Positions 1-5,268 of a stretch of 5,268 nucleotides of DNA are shown here, piece by piece. A program made the position numbers and the translations under genes. Source of the DNA: an uncultured Candidatus Melainabacteria bacterium (GTDB lineage Bacteria; Cyanobacteriota; Vampirovibrionia; Gastranaerophilales; Gastranaerophilaceae); NCBI GenBank assembly GCA_934773085.1, contig CAKVMU010000127.1, positions 1 through 5,268 of the forward strand, written 5' to 3'. Within the stretch, counting starts at the first letter, position 1. Each line of letters opens with the position of its first letter. The notes beneath the pieces are model-generated. The model did not search any database, was not told the DNA's origin, and saw only the letters and a program-made list of their open reading frames with translations.

Positions 1-1
1 A

Positions 2-169
2 CCACAAACTGCTCACACAACAAACGAAGTTCCTTTCGTTGTAATTAATCCGCCTTACCCTGTTGAATTAAAACAAGACGGAGCGTTGTGTAATGTTGCA
101 CCAACAGTTCTTCAATTGATGGGCATTAAACAACCGGCAGAAATGAACTGCGAAAGCTTGATTAAATAA
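2..169 (+). CDS. gpmI: 2,3-bisphosphoglycerate-independent phosphoglycerate mutase, C-terminal 55 residues (5' truncated by window)
   Basis: This is the tail of the cofactor-independent phosphoglycerate mutase, the cytosolic glycolytic enzyme that interconverts 3-phosphoglycerate and 2-phosphoglycerate using two Mn ions. Reading frame 2 is open from the window edge to a TAA at 167-169. The fragment starts with [14 protein letters not shown], the conserved segment near the end of this family. By position from the C-terminus (about 50 residues), the His of TAHTTN matches the metal-binding His462 of the Bacillus stearothermophilus enzyme. It ends with the typical [16 protein letters not shown] and [12 protein letters not shown] block (family form: GxLxDVAPTxLxLMGxxxPxEMxGxSL). 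The Cys-Asn in place of the commoner Ala-Asp is a mild variation. The catalytic Ser and the other metal ligands lie upstream, outside the window. A terminator-like hairpin follows after 3 bases, so the gene probably ends a transcription unit. The identification is firm despite the short length. Confidence 0.93.
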   Translation, partial: PQTAHTTNEVPFVVINPPYPVELKQDGALCNVAPTVLQLMGIKQPAEMNCESLIK

Positions 170-172
170 ATT

Positions 173-212
173 AAAAGTTTGCGGTGCGCAAGTATGCGCA
201 CCCTACTTTTCT
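173..212 (+). terminator. Intrinsic terminator-like hairpin after gpmI
   Basis: GGTGCGCA (183-190) and TGCGCACC (195-202) form a perfect 8-bp, GC-rich stem with a 4-base AGTA loop, in an otherwise AT-rich stretch. An outer AAAAGT (173-178) pairs with ACTTTT (205-210) across a small internal loop, so the 3' side ends in a short T run (207-210) followed by CT. The stem and T run fit a Rho-independent terminator for gpmI, although the U tract is short and interrupted. It may be leaky, which matters because no convincing separate promoter is visible between it and the SNF2 gene at 248. Confidence 0.72.
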
Positions 213-235
213 AATAAACATTTTGACCATATAAC

Positions 236-242
236 AGAGAGA
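236..242 (+). promoter_or_regulatory. Weak, atypical ribosome-binding site (AGAGAGA) of the SNF2 gene
   Basis: AGAGAGA sits 5 bases before the ATG at 248. It is only a partial match to the anti-Shine-Dalgarno sequence. The start is nonetheless constrained: an in-frame TGA at 224-226 lies eight codons upstream, and no other ATG, GTG or TTG occurs in frame between it and 248. A very similar AGAGAGA element precedes the gene at 5238, which suggests that it is a real local form of ribosome-binding site. Confidence 0.5.
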
Positions 243-247
243 CTATA

Positions 248-3241
248 ATGACCGAAAATAATAACGTAAAAGCTTTAGATATAGATTTATCATTGAAAAA
301 GAATAATGTTGACGAATTCTTCTTCAACTTGAGTGAAAATCCGGACGGATTTAAGAATAAGGATTTTAGGTACACCTTAAGTTTAATCTACCAACTTGTG
401 GAAGATGAGTTTGAAGGAATATTTCTATCTCCTAATTCTCCTGTAAGAAATACAGATTTTTTCTTAATCAATGAAAAAGGAAAATTATCTTTCTTCGTAA
501 CTCCGACAAATAATTTTCAATTTTATCTGAAGTCAAAAGGCTCTATGTTTAGATTCACCCCAAAAGAAGTAAACGGGCAAATCGGCTATGTTATGCCATT
601 AGACTTGGTTTTGGATTATTTTGGCGGATTTGGGGAGATAGTAGATTTCTCTTCTCTCACGCAAACTTTTGCTTACTTCAACAAGCTTACACATTTCGCA
701 ATGAAATTAATCGAAAAGCTTTATTTTATACCAACAGTAAAGCGCAGAGAAGCTCCGGGCGGCGGTGCTTTCAGAATCGTATATGAGCCTATCGTTTCTA
801 ATAAAGAATCTGCAAAGATTATAAATGAGCTTGAAAAAAATGTTCCGGAAAACTTGTTTATTCAGGGAGAAAAACCAAAAGATTTTGTTAATAATTTTAT
901 TCGTGAATATCTTAACTATTTGGTATACAAGTTTTTAGGCATAAAAGCTTATCGTTTCAAAGATATCAAATCCGGTCATTATATGATAAAGGACTTGGAA
1001 CAAAGATGTTTACTCAAAGGCAAAGATGTTGCTGAAAACTTTGCTCAATGGTTTGACGAGCTTTATCTTGGCAAATATGACCTTATTCCGTATTTCAAGG
1101 TTAACAAAATTGCTGATGATAAATTTGAGTTAAAAATTCATATTAAAAACAGAAATACCGGCGACAGCATATTAATTGATGATTTGTATCACGAAGACAA
1201 TATTTGGGATTTGGATACGGAAGATATCGGCAAAATAGTTGAAAAACAACTTAATTACGCACTTCGCTATATGCCGGAGTTAGAAACTCTTTTTGAAGAC
1301 GAAGAAAAGCTTTCTTTAGTCATGAACTTAAACGAAGTGTACAAACTGATTGCACAAACATCATACTATCTCCAAAAGGCTCAAATTGAAGTTATTCTTC
1401 CGGAAGAACTTACTAATATAATCATACCTAGAGCTTCTATTAATGCAAAAGTCAAAGCTTCACGTTCCGGAGAATTGATGGAAATATTCAACACAGTATC
1501 CACCGGTTCAATTTCTCTGGATGACATTTTGGAATTCTCGTATGAAGTGGCTCTCGGAGATGAAAAAATTTCGCTTGAAGAGTTTAACAAACTTCTTAAC
1601 GAAAGTGATGGATTAATTCAATACAACGGTAAATATATTCTCGTAGACAAGACTGAAGGCAAAAAACTTTACGAACAAATTGCCAACGCAAATCACAAGA
1701 AAATGACAAGACTTGAACTCATTCACGCTTCAATGTCAGGTCAACTTCAAAACTACGATTTCAATTATGATGAAGCATACGCTAATGTCATAAAAGACTT
1801 TGCAAAACCGGTTGATGTAGAAGAACCTAAAGATTTAAAAGGTGAATTAAGACCTTACCAGATGACAGGTTTGAAATGGCTATGGACTAACGTATCAAAA
1901 GGTTTTGGCTGTTGTATGGCAGATGACATGGGGTTAGGTAAAACTATTCAAGTTATAAGCCTTATATTAAAACTAAAAGAGGACAAAAAATTAAAAAATC
2001 CTGTTTTGGTTATTTGCCCAACAACCCTTATGGGTAACTGGATGAAGGAACTGCAATTGTTTGCTCCTTCATTAAAAGTTGCTACATATCACGGCTTGGA
2101 CCGAAAATTAGATATGAAAAACGATGTTATTCTTACCACGTATGCAATTATGAGAATTGACGTAGAAGAGATGAAAAAGAATACTTGGGGAATGATTGTA
2201 GTTGACGAAGCTCAAAACATCAAGAATCCGGATACTGCTCAAACTCTTGCAATTAAAGCATTAAAATCCGATATTAAAATCGCAATGACAGGTACTCCGG
2301 TTGAAAACAGATTAACTGAGCTTTGGAGCATATTTGATTTTATAAACAAAGGCTACTTGGGCTCTATGAAAGAATTTCAAAAGAGTTATGCGATTCCTAT
2401 TGAAAGATTTAAAGAGAAATCAAGAGCTTCAAAATTAAAACTTTCTGTTTCGCCTTTCGTTCTAAGACGTGTTAAAACTGACAAAACCGTCATTTCAGAC
2501 CTTCCTGATAAGATGGTTATGAACGATTATTGCTATCTTGCAAAATCTCAAGCTGTTTTATACGAAAAAACACTTAATGAAATGATGGAAAAAATAAGCG
2601 GTTTCACTGGTGTAAACAGAAGAGGAAACATCTTCAAGTTAATCACTGCATTAAAACAGATTTGTAACCACCCGTATCAATTCTTAAAAAACGGTGGCAC
2701 CTCAAAAGATTTATCCGGTAAAGCTGAAAAGTGCGTTGATTTGGTTCAAAGCATCATTGATAACGACGAAAAAACATTAATATTCACCCAATATAAAGAA
2801 ATGGGCGACTTGTTATCAAAAATTATAAATGAAGAATGCGGTACGGAGCCTTCATTCTTCCACGGCTCATTAACTGTACCTCAAAGAGAGAATTTGATTG
2901 AGGATTTCCAAACAAACAATGACAGAAAAGTTATGATTCTTTCTCTTAAAGCCGGCGGTACAGGTTTAAACCTAACGAGTGCGACAAACGTTATTCACTA
3001 CGACTTGTGGTGGAACCCTGCAGTAGAAGAACAGGCGACAGACAGAACTTACCGTATCGGTCAAGACCGCAATGTAATGGTTCACAGACTTATTACACTC
3101 GGGACTTTTGAAGAAAAAATTGATGAAATGTTAAAATCGAAAAAAGAATTGGCTGATTTAGCCGTTTACGAAGGCGAAAAAATTATTACGGAACTCTCTG
3201 ACGACGAGATTTACGAAATATTCTCGCTCTCCGGAATTTAA
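248..3241 (+). CDS. SNF2-family DNA-dependent ATPase (superfamily 2 helicase, bacterial DUF3670-associated type)
   Basis: A 997-residue cytosolic ATPase of the Swi2/Snf2 family; such proteins translocate on duplex DNA and remodel protein-DNA complexes. The SNF2 ATPase lobe begins near residue 533: Q-motif region RPYQMTGLKWL (535-545), Walker A DMGLGKT (560-566), motif Ia VICPTTLMGNW (588-598), Walker B DEAQ (653-656), motif III TGTPVEN (681-687), FVLRR (737-741) and the ICNHP block (805-809). The C-terminal helicase lobe carries TLIFTQY (843-849), FHGSL (871-875), motif V SLKAGGTGLNLT (899-910), the DLWWNP block (919-924) and motif VI QATDRTYRIGQ (929-939). No key residue is missing. Residues about 150-470 resemble the accessory region (DUF3670/SNF2_N_2) of actinobacterial and cyanobacterial SNF2 proteins, including the PRASINAKVKAS and SYEVALGDEKISLEEFNKL segments. 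Residues 1-150 match no domain I recognise. The kinase gene follows in the same frame after 15 bases. The biological role is unknown; RapA-like recycling, repair or defence are all possible. Confidence 0.95.
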   Translation: MTENNNVKALDIDLSLKKNNVDEFFFNLSENPDGFKNKDFRYTLSLIYQLVEDEFEGIFLSPNSPVRNTDFFLINEKGKLSFFVTPTNNFQFYLKSKGSMFRFTPKEVNGQIGYVMPLDLVLDYFGGFGEIVDFSSLTQTFAYFNKLTHFAMKLIEKLYFIPTVKRREAPGGGAFRIVYEPIVSNKESAKIINELEKNVPENLFIQGEKPKDFVNNFIREYLNYLVYKFLGIKAYRFKDIKSGHYMIKDLEQRCLLKGKDVAENFAQWFDELYLGKYDLIPYFKVNKIADDKFELKIHIKNRNTGDSILIDDLYHEDNIWDLDTEDIGKIVEKQLNYALRYMPELETLFEDEEKLSLVMNLNEVYKLIAQTSYYLQKAQIEVILPEELTNIIIPRASINAKVKASRSGELMEIFNTVSTGSISLDDILEFSYEVALGDEKISLEEFNKLLNESDGLIQYNGKYILVDKTEGKKLYEQIANANHKKMTRLELIHASMSGQLQNYDFNYDEAYANVIKDFAKPVDVEEPKDLKGELRPYQMTGLKWLWTNVSKGFGCCMADDMGLGKTIQVISLILKLKEDKKLKNPVLVICPTTLMGNWMKELQLFAPSLKVATYHGLDRKLDMKNDVILTTYAIMRIDVEEMKKNTWGMIVVDEAQNIKNPDTAQTLAIKALKSDIKIAMTGTPVENRLTELWSIFDFINKGYLGSMKEFQKSYAIPIERFKEKSRASKLKLSVSPFVLRRVKTDKTVISDLPDKMVMNDYCYLAKSQAVLYEKTLNEMMEKISGFTGVNRRGNIFKLITALKQICNHPYQFLKNGGTSKDLSGKAEKCVDLVQSIIDNDEKTLIFTQYKEMGDLLSKIINEECGTEPSFFHGSLTVPQRENLIEDFQTNNDRKVMILSLKAGGTGLNLTSATNVIHYDLWWNPAVEEQATDRTYRIGQDRNVMVHRLITLGTFEEKIDEMLKSKKELADLAVYEGEKIITELSDDEIYEIFSLSGI

Positions 3242-3244
3242 TGT

Positions 3245-3252
3245 GGAGAAAG
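3245..3252 (+). promoter_or_regulatory. Ribosome-binding site of the histidine kinase gene
   Basis: GGAGAAAG, with its GGAG core at 3245-3248, is 8 bases before the ATG at 3257. It lies in the 15-base gap after the SNF2 stop codon (TAA, 3239-3241). It supports independent translation initiation of the kinase on a shared transcript. It also favours the ATG at 3257 over the ATG at 3241-3243, which opens only a four-codon reading frame. Confidence 0.75.
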
Positions 3253-3256
3253 TAAT

Positions 3257-4507
3257 ATGCAAAACTTTATCAAAACTATACCGGAATTGTTTGAAATAAA
3301 CTTAAATACGGACAAAAACGGCTCAACCGTGTTCAAAAAACTTGAGCAGGTTATAAGTTTTGATGAAGGATTTATATATTTCCTGAATCCGGAAAGTCTT
3401 CAGCTAAAATACACGTTTAAGGTTCATAACAACTACAAGTTAGAAGAAACTTTTCCACTGACAAGCAGTATAAAAAAATGGATTTTTTCAAAAAACGGCG
3501 GGATATTAGCGCCGGACTCCGAAATTCTTAAAATTGTTGGCTTATCTGAATTGAAGAAAAAGTCTTATATCTTGGCAAAAATATCCATCCGCTCCACTGT
3601 TTTTGGAATAATTCTCCTTGCAAAAAAAGAAGGAAATTTTTACACCCAAGAAGATTTAGAAATTCTTAACGCATCAGCCGCAATACTTTCTTATGTATTA
3701 AAAGACTTGGAGCTTTCTAATGTGTTCAAAATGCAGCTAAAGGCTCTAAAAGACGGGCTGGTGGAAAAACACGAAGCCTACAAAACAATCAAAGAGCAAA
3801 ACAAAAAAATTCTGGAAGCCGATAAGGTTAAGAATGAATTTCTGGCAAATATTTCCCACGAACTAAGAACCCCTTTGAATTCTATTCTGGGTTTTTCAGA
3901 TATCTTGGGTGCGCAACTTTATGGGAAACTAAACCCTAAGCAAGAAGAATACGTAAATGATATAAAAATTTCGGCAACCCATCTTCTTGGAATGATTAAC
4001 GAAGTTCTGGATATGTCAAAGATAGAAGCTAACGCTATGAAAATTGTCAAAAGTACGTTCCCAATTGCCAGAGCAGTTGAAGAAGTGTCAAACATAGTTG
4101 CTCCTCTTGCCGAAAAAAAGAAAATCACAATTAATAAGCAGTATTCGGCTGATTTTGAAGTATTTGCAGACTACCAAAAAATCCAACAAATATTATACAA
4201 TTTGGTAAGTAATGCCATTAAATTTACGCCCGAAAACGGTCAAGTTGATATTCTTGCGATACAAAACAATGACTGCTTTAAACTTGTAGTCCACGATACA
4301 GGAATAGGCATCGACGAAAAGTACCACGGTAAAATTTTTGCTAAGTTCGTGCAGCTTGACAGCGCCTACACTAAAAAAGAAAGCTCAACCGGTCTGGGTT
4401 TGACCATTACAAAAGAACTCGTCGAACTCCACGGGGGTAAAATTTCTCTCATCAGCGAAATTAATAACGGTTCAACATTTATCGTTGAAATACCAAACAT
4501 TGTTTAA
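3257..4507 (+). CDS. Soluble GAF-domain sensor histidine kinase (HisKA class)
   Basis: A 416-residue hybrid-free histidine kinase that should autophosphorylate on His and pass the phosphate to a response regulator. Residues about 10-150 look like a GAF sensory domain, with the usual closing pattern FGIILLAKKEGNFYTQEDLEIL (split 116-126 and 127-137). Residues about 150-190 are a charged, probably coiled-coil linker. HisKA follows at about 190-257, with the H-box FLANISHELRTPLNSI and phospho-acceptor His201. The HATPase_c domain (about 305-414) has the N-box NLVSNAIKFTP (315-325), G1 DTGIGI (347-352), F-box FAKFVQLD (361-368) and G2 GLGL (379-382). All catalytic boxes are intact. There is no signal peptide or hydrophobic membrane segment, so it should act in the cytosol. 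The only cysteine is Cys340 in the ATPase domain, so covalent bilin attachment in the GAF domain is excluded. No receiver domain or response regulator gene is adjacent. The ligand is unknown. The gene is probably co-transcribed with the SNF2 gene. Confidence 0.93.
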   Translation: MQNFIKTIPELFEINLNTDKNGSTVFKKLEQVISFDEGFIYFLNPESLQLKYTFKVHNNYKLEETFPLTSSIKKWIFSKNGGILAPDSEILKIVGLSELKKKSYILAKISIRSTVFGIILLAKKEGNFYTQEDLEILNASAAILSYVLKDLELSNVFKMQLKALKDGLVEKHEAYKTIKEQNKKILEADKVKNEFLANISHELRTPLNSILGFSDILGAQLYGKLNPKQEEYVNDIKISATHLLGMINEVLDMSKIEANAMKIVKSTFPIARAVEEVSNIVAPLAEKKKITINKQYSADFEVFADYQKIQQILYNLVSNAIKFTPENGQVDILAIQNNDCFKLVVHDTGIGIDEKYHGKIFAKFVQLDSAYTKKESSTGLGLTITKELVELHGGKISLISEINNGSTFIVEIPNIV

Positions 4508-5004
4508 GAATTTTCATTAATTCTTTCTAACATTACAACCGCATTCGCTTCTATTGCACGACATTCACCAACCGCATCGAGGTTCTCTTTTGTTTTAGCC
4601 TTAATAGAAATATCCGTAAGTTCCAACCCCAGCACAGAAGCCAGAACTTCCTTCATCTTTGGAATATGCGGCATCATCTTGGGAGCCTGAGCAATAATGT
4701 TTGAATCTAGATTATTTATCCAATATCCCTCTGCCTGAACCTTATCATACACGTGTTTTAGTAACATAATACTGTCTGCATCTTTGTATTTGGGATCAGT
4801 ATCCGGAAACAGCGTTCCGATATCATCTAATGAAACCGCCCCTAAAAGAGCATCAATTATGGCGTGAACCAACACATCTGCATCTGAATGACCAAGCAAA
4901 CCTTTCTCATACGGAATATTAACTCCACCTATAATCAAATCTCTGCCTTCAACTAATTTATGTATATCGTAACCAATTCCGACTCTGTATTTTTGCTCTG
5001 CCAT
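4504..5004 (-). CDS. ispF: 2-C-methyl-D-erythritol 2,4-cyclodiphosphate synthase
   Basis: A 166-residue enzyme of the MEP isoprenoid pathway that cyclises 4-diphosphocytidyl-methylerythritol 2-phosphate with release of CMP. It works as a cytosolic homotrimer with Zn at each subunit interface. The length is normal for the stand-alone form. Visible family motifs are RVGIGYDIH (7-15) with metal ligands Asp13 and His15, GHSDADV (38-44), the third metal ligand His47, DIGTLFPDTDP (61-71) and the IIAQAPKM segment (103-110). The usual TTTE motif reads KTKE (137-140), and the following GRxEGIA reads GECRAIEA (146-153); Glu140 is retained. From memory this variant resembles plant and some cyanobacterial enzymes. 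ispD is neither fused nor adjacent. The start is fixed by a consensus Shine-Dalgarno site and promoter just upstream. The gene is transcribed alone, against the kinase gene, with stop codons overlapping by 4 bases. Confidence 0.97.
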   Translation of the reverse strand: MAEQKYRVGIGYDIHKLVEGRDLIIGGVNIPYEKGLLGHSDADVLVHAIIDALLGAVSLDDIGTLFPDTDPKYKDADSIMLLKHVYDKVQAEGYWINNLDSNIIAQAPKMMPHIPKMKEVLASVLGLELTDISIKAKTKENLDAVGECRAIEANAVVMLERINENS

Positions 5005-5013
5005 AAAAAAACG

Positions 5014-5019
5014 CCTCCT
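5014..5019 (-). promoter_or_regulatory. Consensus ribosome-binding site of ispF
   Basis: On the minus strand the sequence reads AGGAGG, a perfect anti-Shine-Dalgarno match, 9 bases before the ATG (5002-5004). It is the strongest ribosome-binding site in the window and settles the ispF start. Confidence 0.9.
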
Positions 5020-5029
5020 ATTACACTCT

Positions 5030-5038
5030 ATTATACCA
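5030..5038 (-). promoter_or_regulatory. Extended -10 promoter of ispF
   Basis: Read on the minus strand this is TGGTATAAT, a perfect TATAAT -10 hexamer (5030-5035) preceded by the TGn extension. No good -35 hexamer lies at 16-18 bp; the sequence there is AAATAT-like. Extended -10 promoters commonly tolerate a poor -35. Transcription would start near 5023 and give a leader of about 19 bases that contains the AGGAGG site and leaves no room for a riboswitch or attenuator. This suggests simple constitutive expression. It is inferred from sequence only. Confidence 0.75.
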
Positions 5039-5074
5039 TGGGGTCTAGGTTAATATTTTAATTGGTTAGAAAAG

Positions 5075-5113
5075 ATTGTAGAATGTGGTAAATAAAAGAT
5101 TTACCGCATCAAT
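5075..5113. repeat. Dyad symmetry in the ispF / downstream-gene divergent intergenic region
   Basis: ATGTGGTAAAT (5083-5093) and ATTTACCGCAT (5099-5109) are inverted repeats around a 5-base AAAAG centre, with a single T/G mismatch that would be a U-G pair in plus-strand RNA. ATTG (5075-5078) and CAAT (5110-5113) extend the pairing beyond a 4-base bulge. No T run follows on either strand, so it is not a typical terminator. It lies about 37 bp upstream of the ispF -10 box and about 130 bp before the gene at 5238. An operator or a structural element for the rightward gene are the likeliest readings; neither is proven. Confidence 0.5.
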
Positions 5114-5155
5114 AATCCAATGAATCAAATACTTTTACCCACCTCTTAACATTTC

Positions 5156-5210
5156 TTTACAAATTAATTCAAAAAAGGCAATTATTTTATACTTATATAC
5201 TTTATATATA
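5156..5210 (+). promoter_or_regulatory. AT-rich promoter-like region of the rightward gene at 5238
   Basis: This stretch is almost entirely A/T. It holds TTTACA (5156-5161, -35-like) and two TATACT hexamers (5188-5193 and 5196-5201), either of which could be a -10 box, followed by TTATATATAT (5202-5211). No TTGACA-like hexamer is ideally spaced from either TATACT, and the spacing from TTTACA is too long. The region must hold the promoter of the rightward gene because the upstream gene is divergent. The exact boxes cannot be fixed from sequence alone. Confidence 0.4.
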
Positions 5211-5224
5211 TGTAAGAGCTTTTT

Positions 5225-5233
5225 AGAGAGAGA
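5225..5233 (+). promoter_or_regulatory. AGAGAGAGA ribosome-binding-like site of the gene at 5238
   Basis: A purine run of alternating A and G ends 4 bases before the ATG at 5238. It closely matches the leader of the SNF2 gene (AGAGAGA then CTATA then ATG), here AGAGAGAGA then TATT then ATG. It is a weak Shine-Dalgarno match but supports a real translation start. Confidence 0.45.
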
Positions 5234-5237
5234 TATT

Positions 5238-5268
5238 ATGGCAACTACTTATTCAGCTATTGAAAGAA
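5238..5268 (+). CDS. Start of an unidentified gene (first ten codons, 3' truncated by window)
   Basis: An ATG at 5238-5240 opens a frame reading MATTYSAIER that runs off the window edge. The call rests on position: it is divergent from ispF, preceded by about 230 bases of AT-rich promoter-like DNA and by an AGAGAGAGA ribosome-binding-like run at good spacing. Ten residues are too few to name a family, and no function is proposed. Confidence 0.5.
   Translation, partial: MATTYSAIER

Noticed and set aside
223..249. TTGACC-15 bp-TATAAT as the promoter of the SNF2 gene
   Set aside because: The spacer is 2 bp short and the -10 box overlaps the start codon, so the transcript would begin downstream of the only plausible start. 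It is kept as an observation, not as a promoter call.
1381..1590. 69-codon minus-strand open frame inside the SNF2 gene
   Set aside because: It is fully contained in a firmly identified gene on the other strand, resembles no family I know, and has no supporting promoter or ribosome-binding site. It is a shadow frame.
3257..3706. Phytochrome or cyanobacteriochrome-like photoreceptor role for the kinase GAF domain
   Set aside because: The GAF region contains no cysteine at all, so covalent bilin binding there is not possible, and no chromophore motif is seen.
3919..4128. 69-codon minus-strand open frame inside the kinase gene
   Set aside because: It lies opposite the conserved HisKA region, so its apparent composition follows from the kinase codons. 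No independent evidence supports it.
248..4507. A defence system of DISARM or related SNF2-containing type
   Set aside because: No methyltransferase, phospholipase D, nuclease or other defence partner is visible, and the flanking genes are housekeeping enzymes. An SNF2 ATPase alone is not enough for that call.
4506..4525. AAGAATT / AATTCTT inverted repeat (7 bp, 6-base loop) at the convergent gene ends
   Set aside because: The stem has only one G-C pair and no clean T run follows on either strand. Such AT-only dyads are expected by chance in this composition, so it is not called a terminator.

Overview
The window is AT-rich (roughly one third G+C by eye) bacterial DNA with ordinary chromosomal content. 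It shows bacterial TATAAT boxes, Shine-Dalgarno sites, an intrinsic-terminator-like hairpin, an independent-type phosphoglycerate mutase and an MEP-pathway isoprenoid enzyme. I see no insertion sequence, tRNA, rRNA, CRISPR array or attachment site. The IspF C-terminus carries a GE-x-RAIEA variant that, from memory, resembles the plant/cyanobacterial form. Together with the low G+C and the DUF3670-type SNF2 protein, this makes a non-photosynthetic cyanobacterial relative (Gastranaerophilales/Melainabacteria-like) my best guess. It is an inference, not a demonstrated assignment.

Layout, left to right. Positions 2-169 hold the last 55 codons of gpmI, followed by a terminator-like hairpin at 173-212. 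Positions 248-3241 encode a 997-residue SNF2-family ATPase with all helicase motifs intact. After only 15 bases, 3257-4507 encodes a 416-residue soluble GAF-domain histidine kinase. The two genes form an apparent operon and lie in the same reading frame. On the opposite strand, ispF (4504-5004) converges on the kinase gene, and their stop codons overlap by 4 bases. A 233-base divergent intergenic region (5005-5237) carries a strong extended -10 promoter and consensus ribosome-binding site for ispF. It also holds an 11-bp dyad and AT-rich promoter-like repeats ahead of a gene that begins at 5238 and leaves the window after ten codons.

How the genes work together: gpmI (glycolysis) and ispF (isoprenoid precursors) are housekeeping enzymes with no evident functional link to the middle pair. 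The SNF2 ATPase and the kinase are probably co-transcribed. A plausible but unproven reading is a signal-responsive module in which a cytosolic sensor kinase is expressed with a nucleic-acid-remodelling ATPase. No response regulator, methyltransferase, nuclease or SWIM zinc-finger partner is present in the window, so I do not call it a defence system. The most unusual points are the in-frame SNF2/kinase junction, the unassigned N-terminal domain of the SNF2 protein, and the swapped charged residues in the IspF C-terminal motif.
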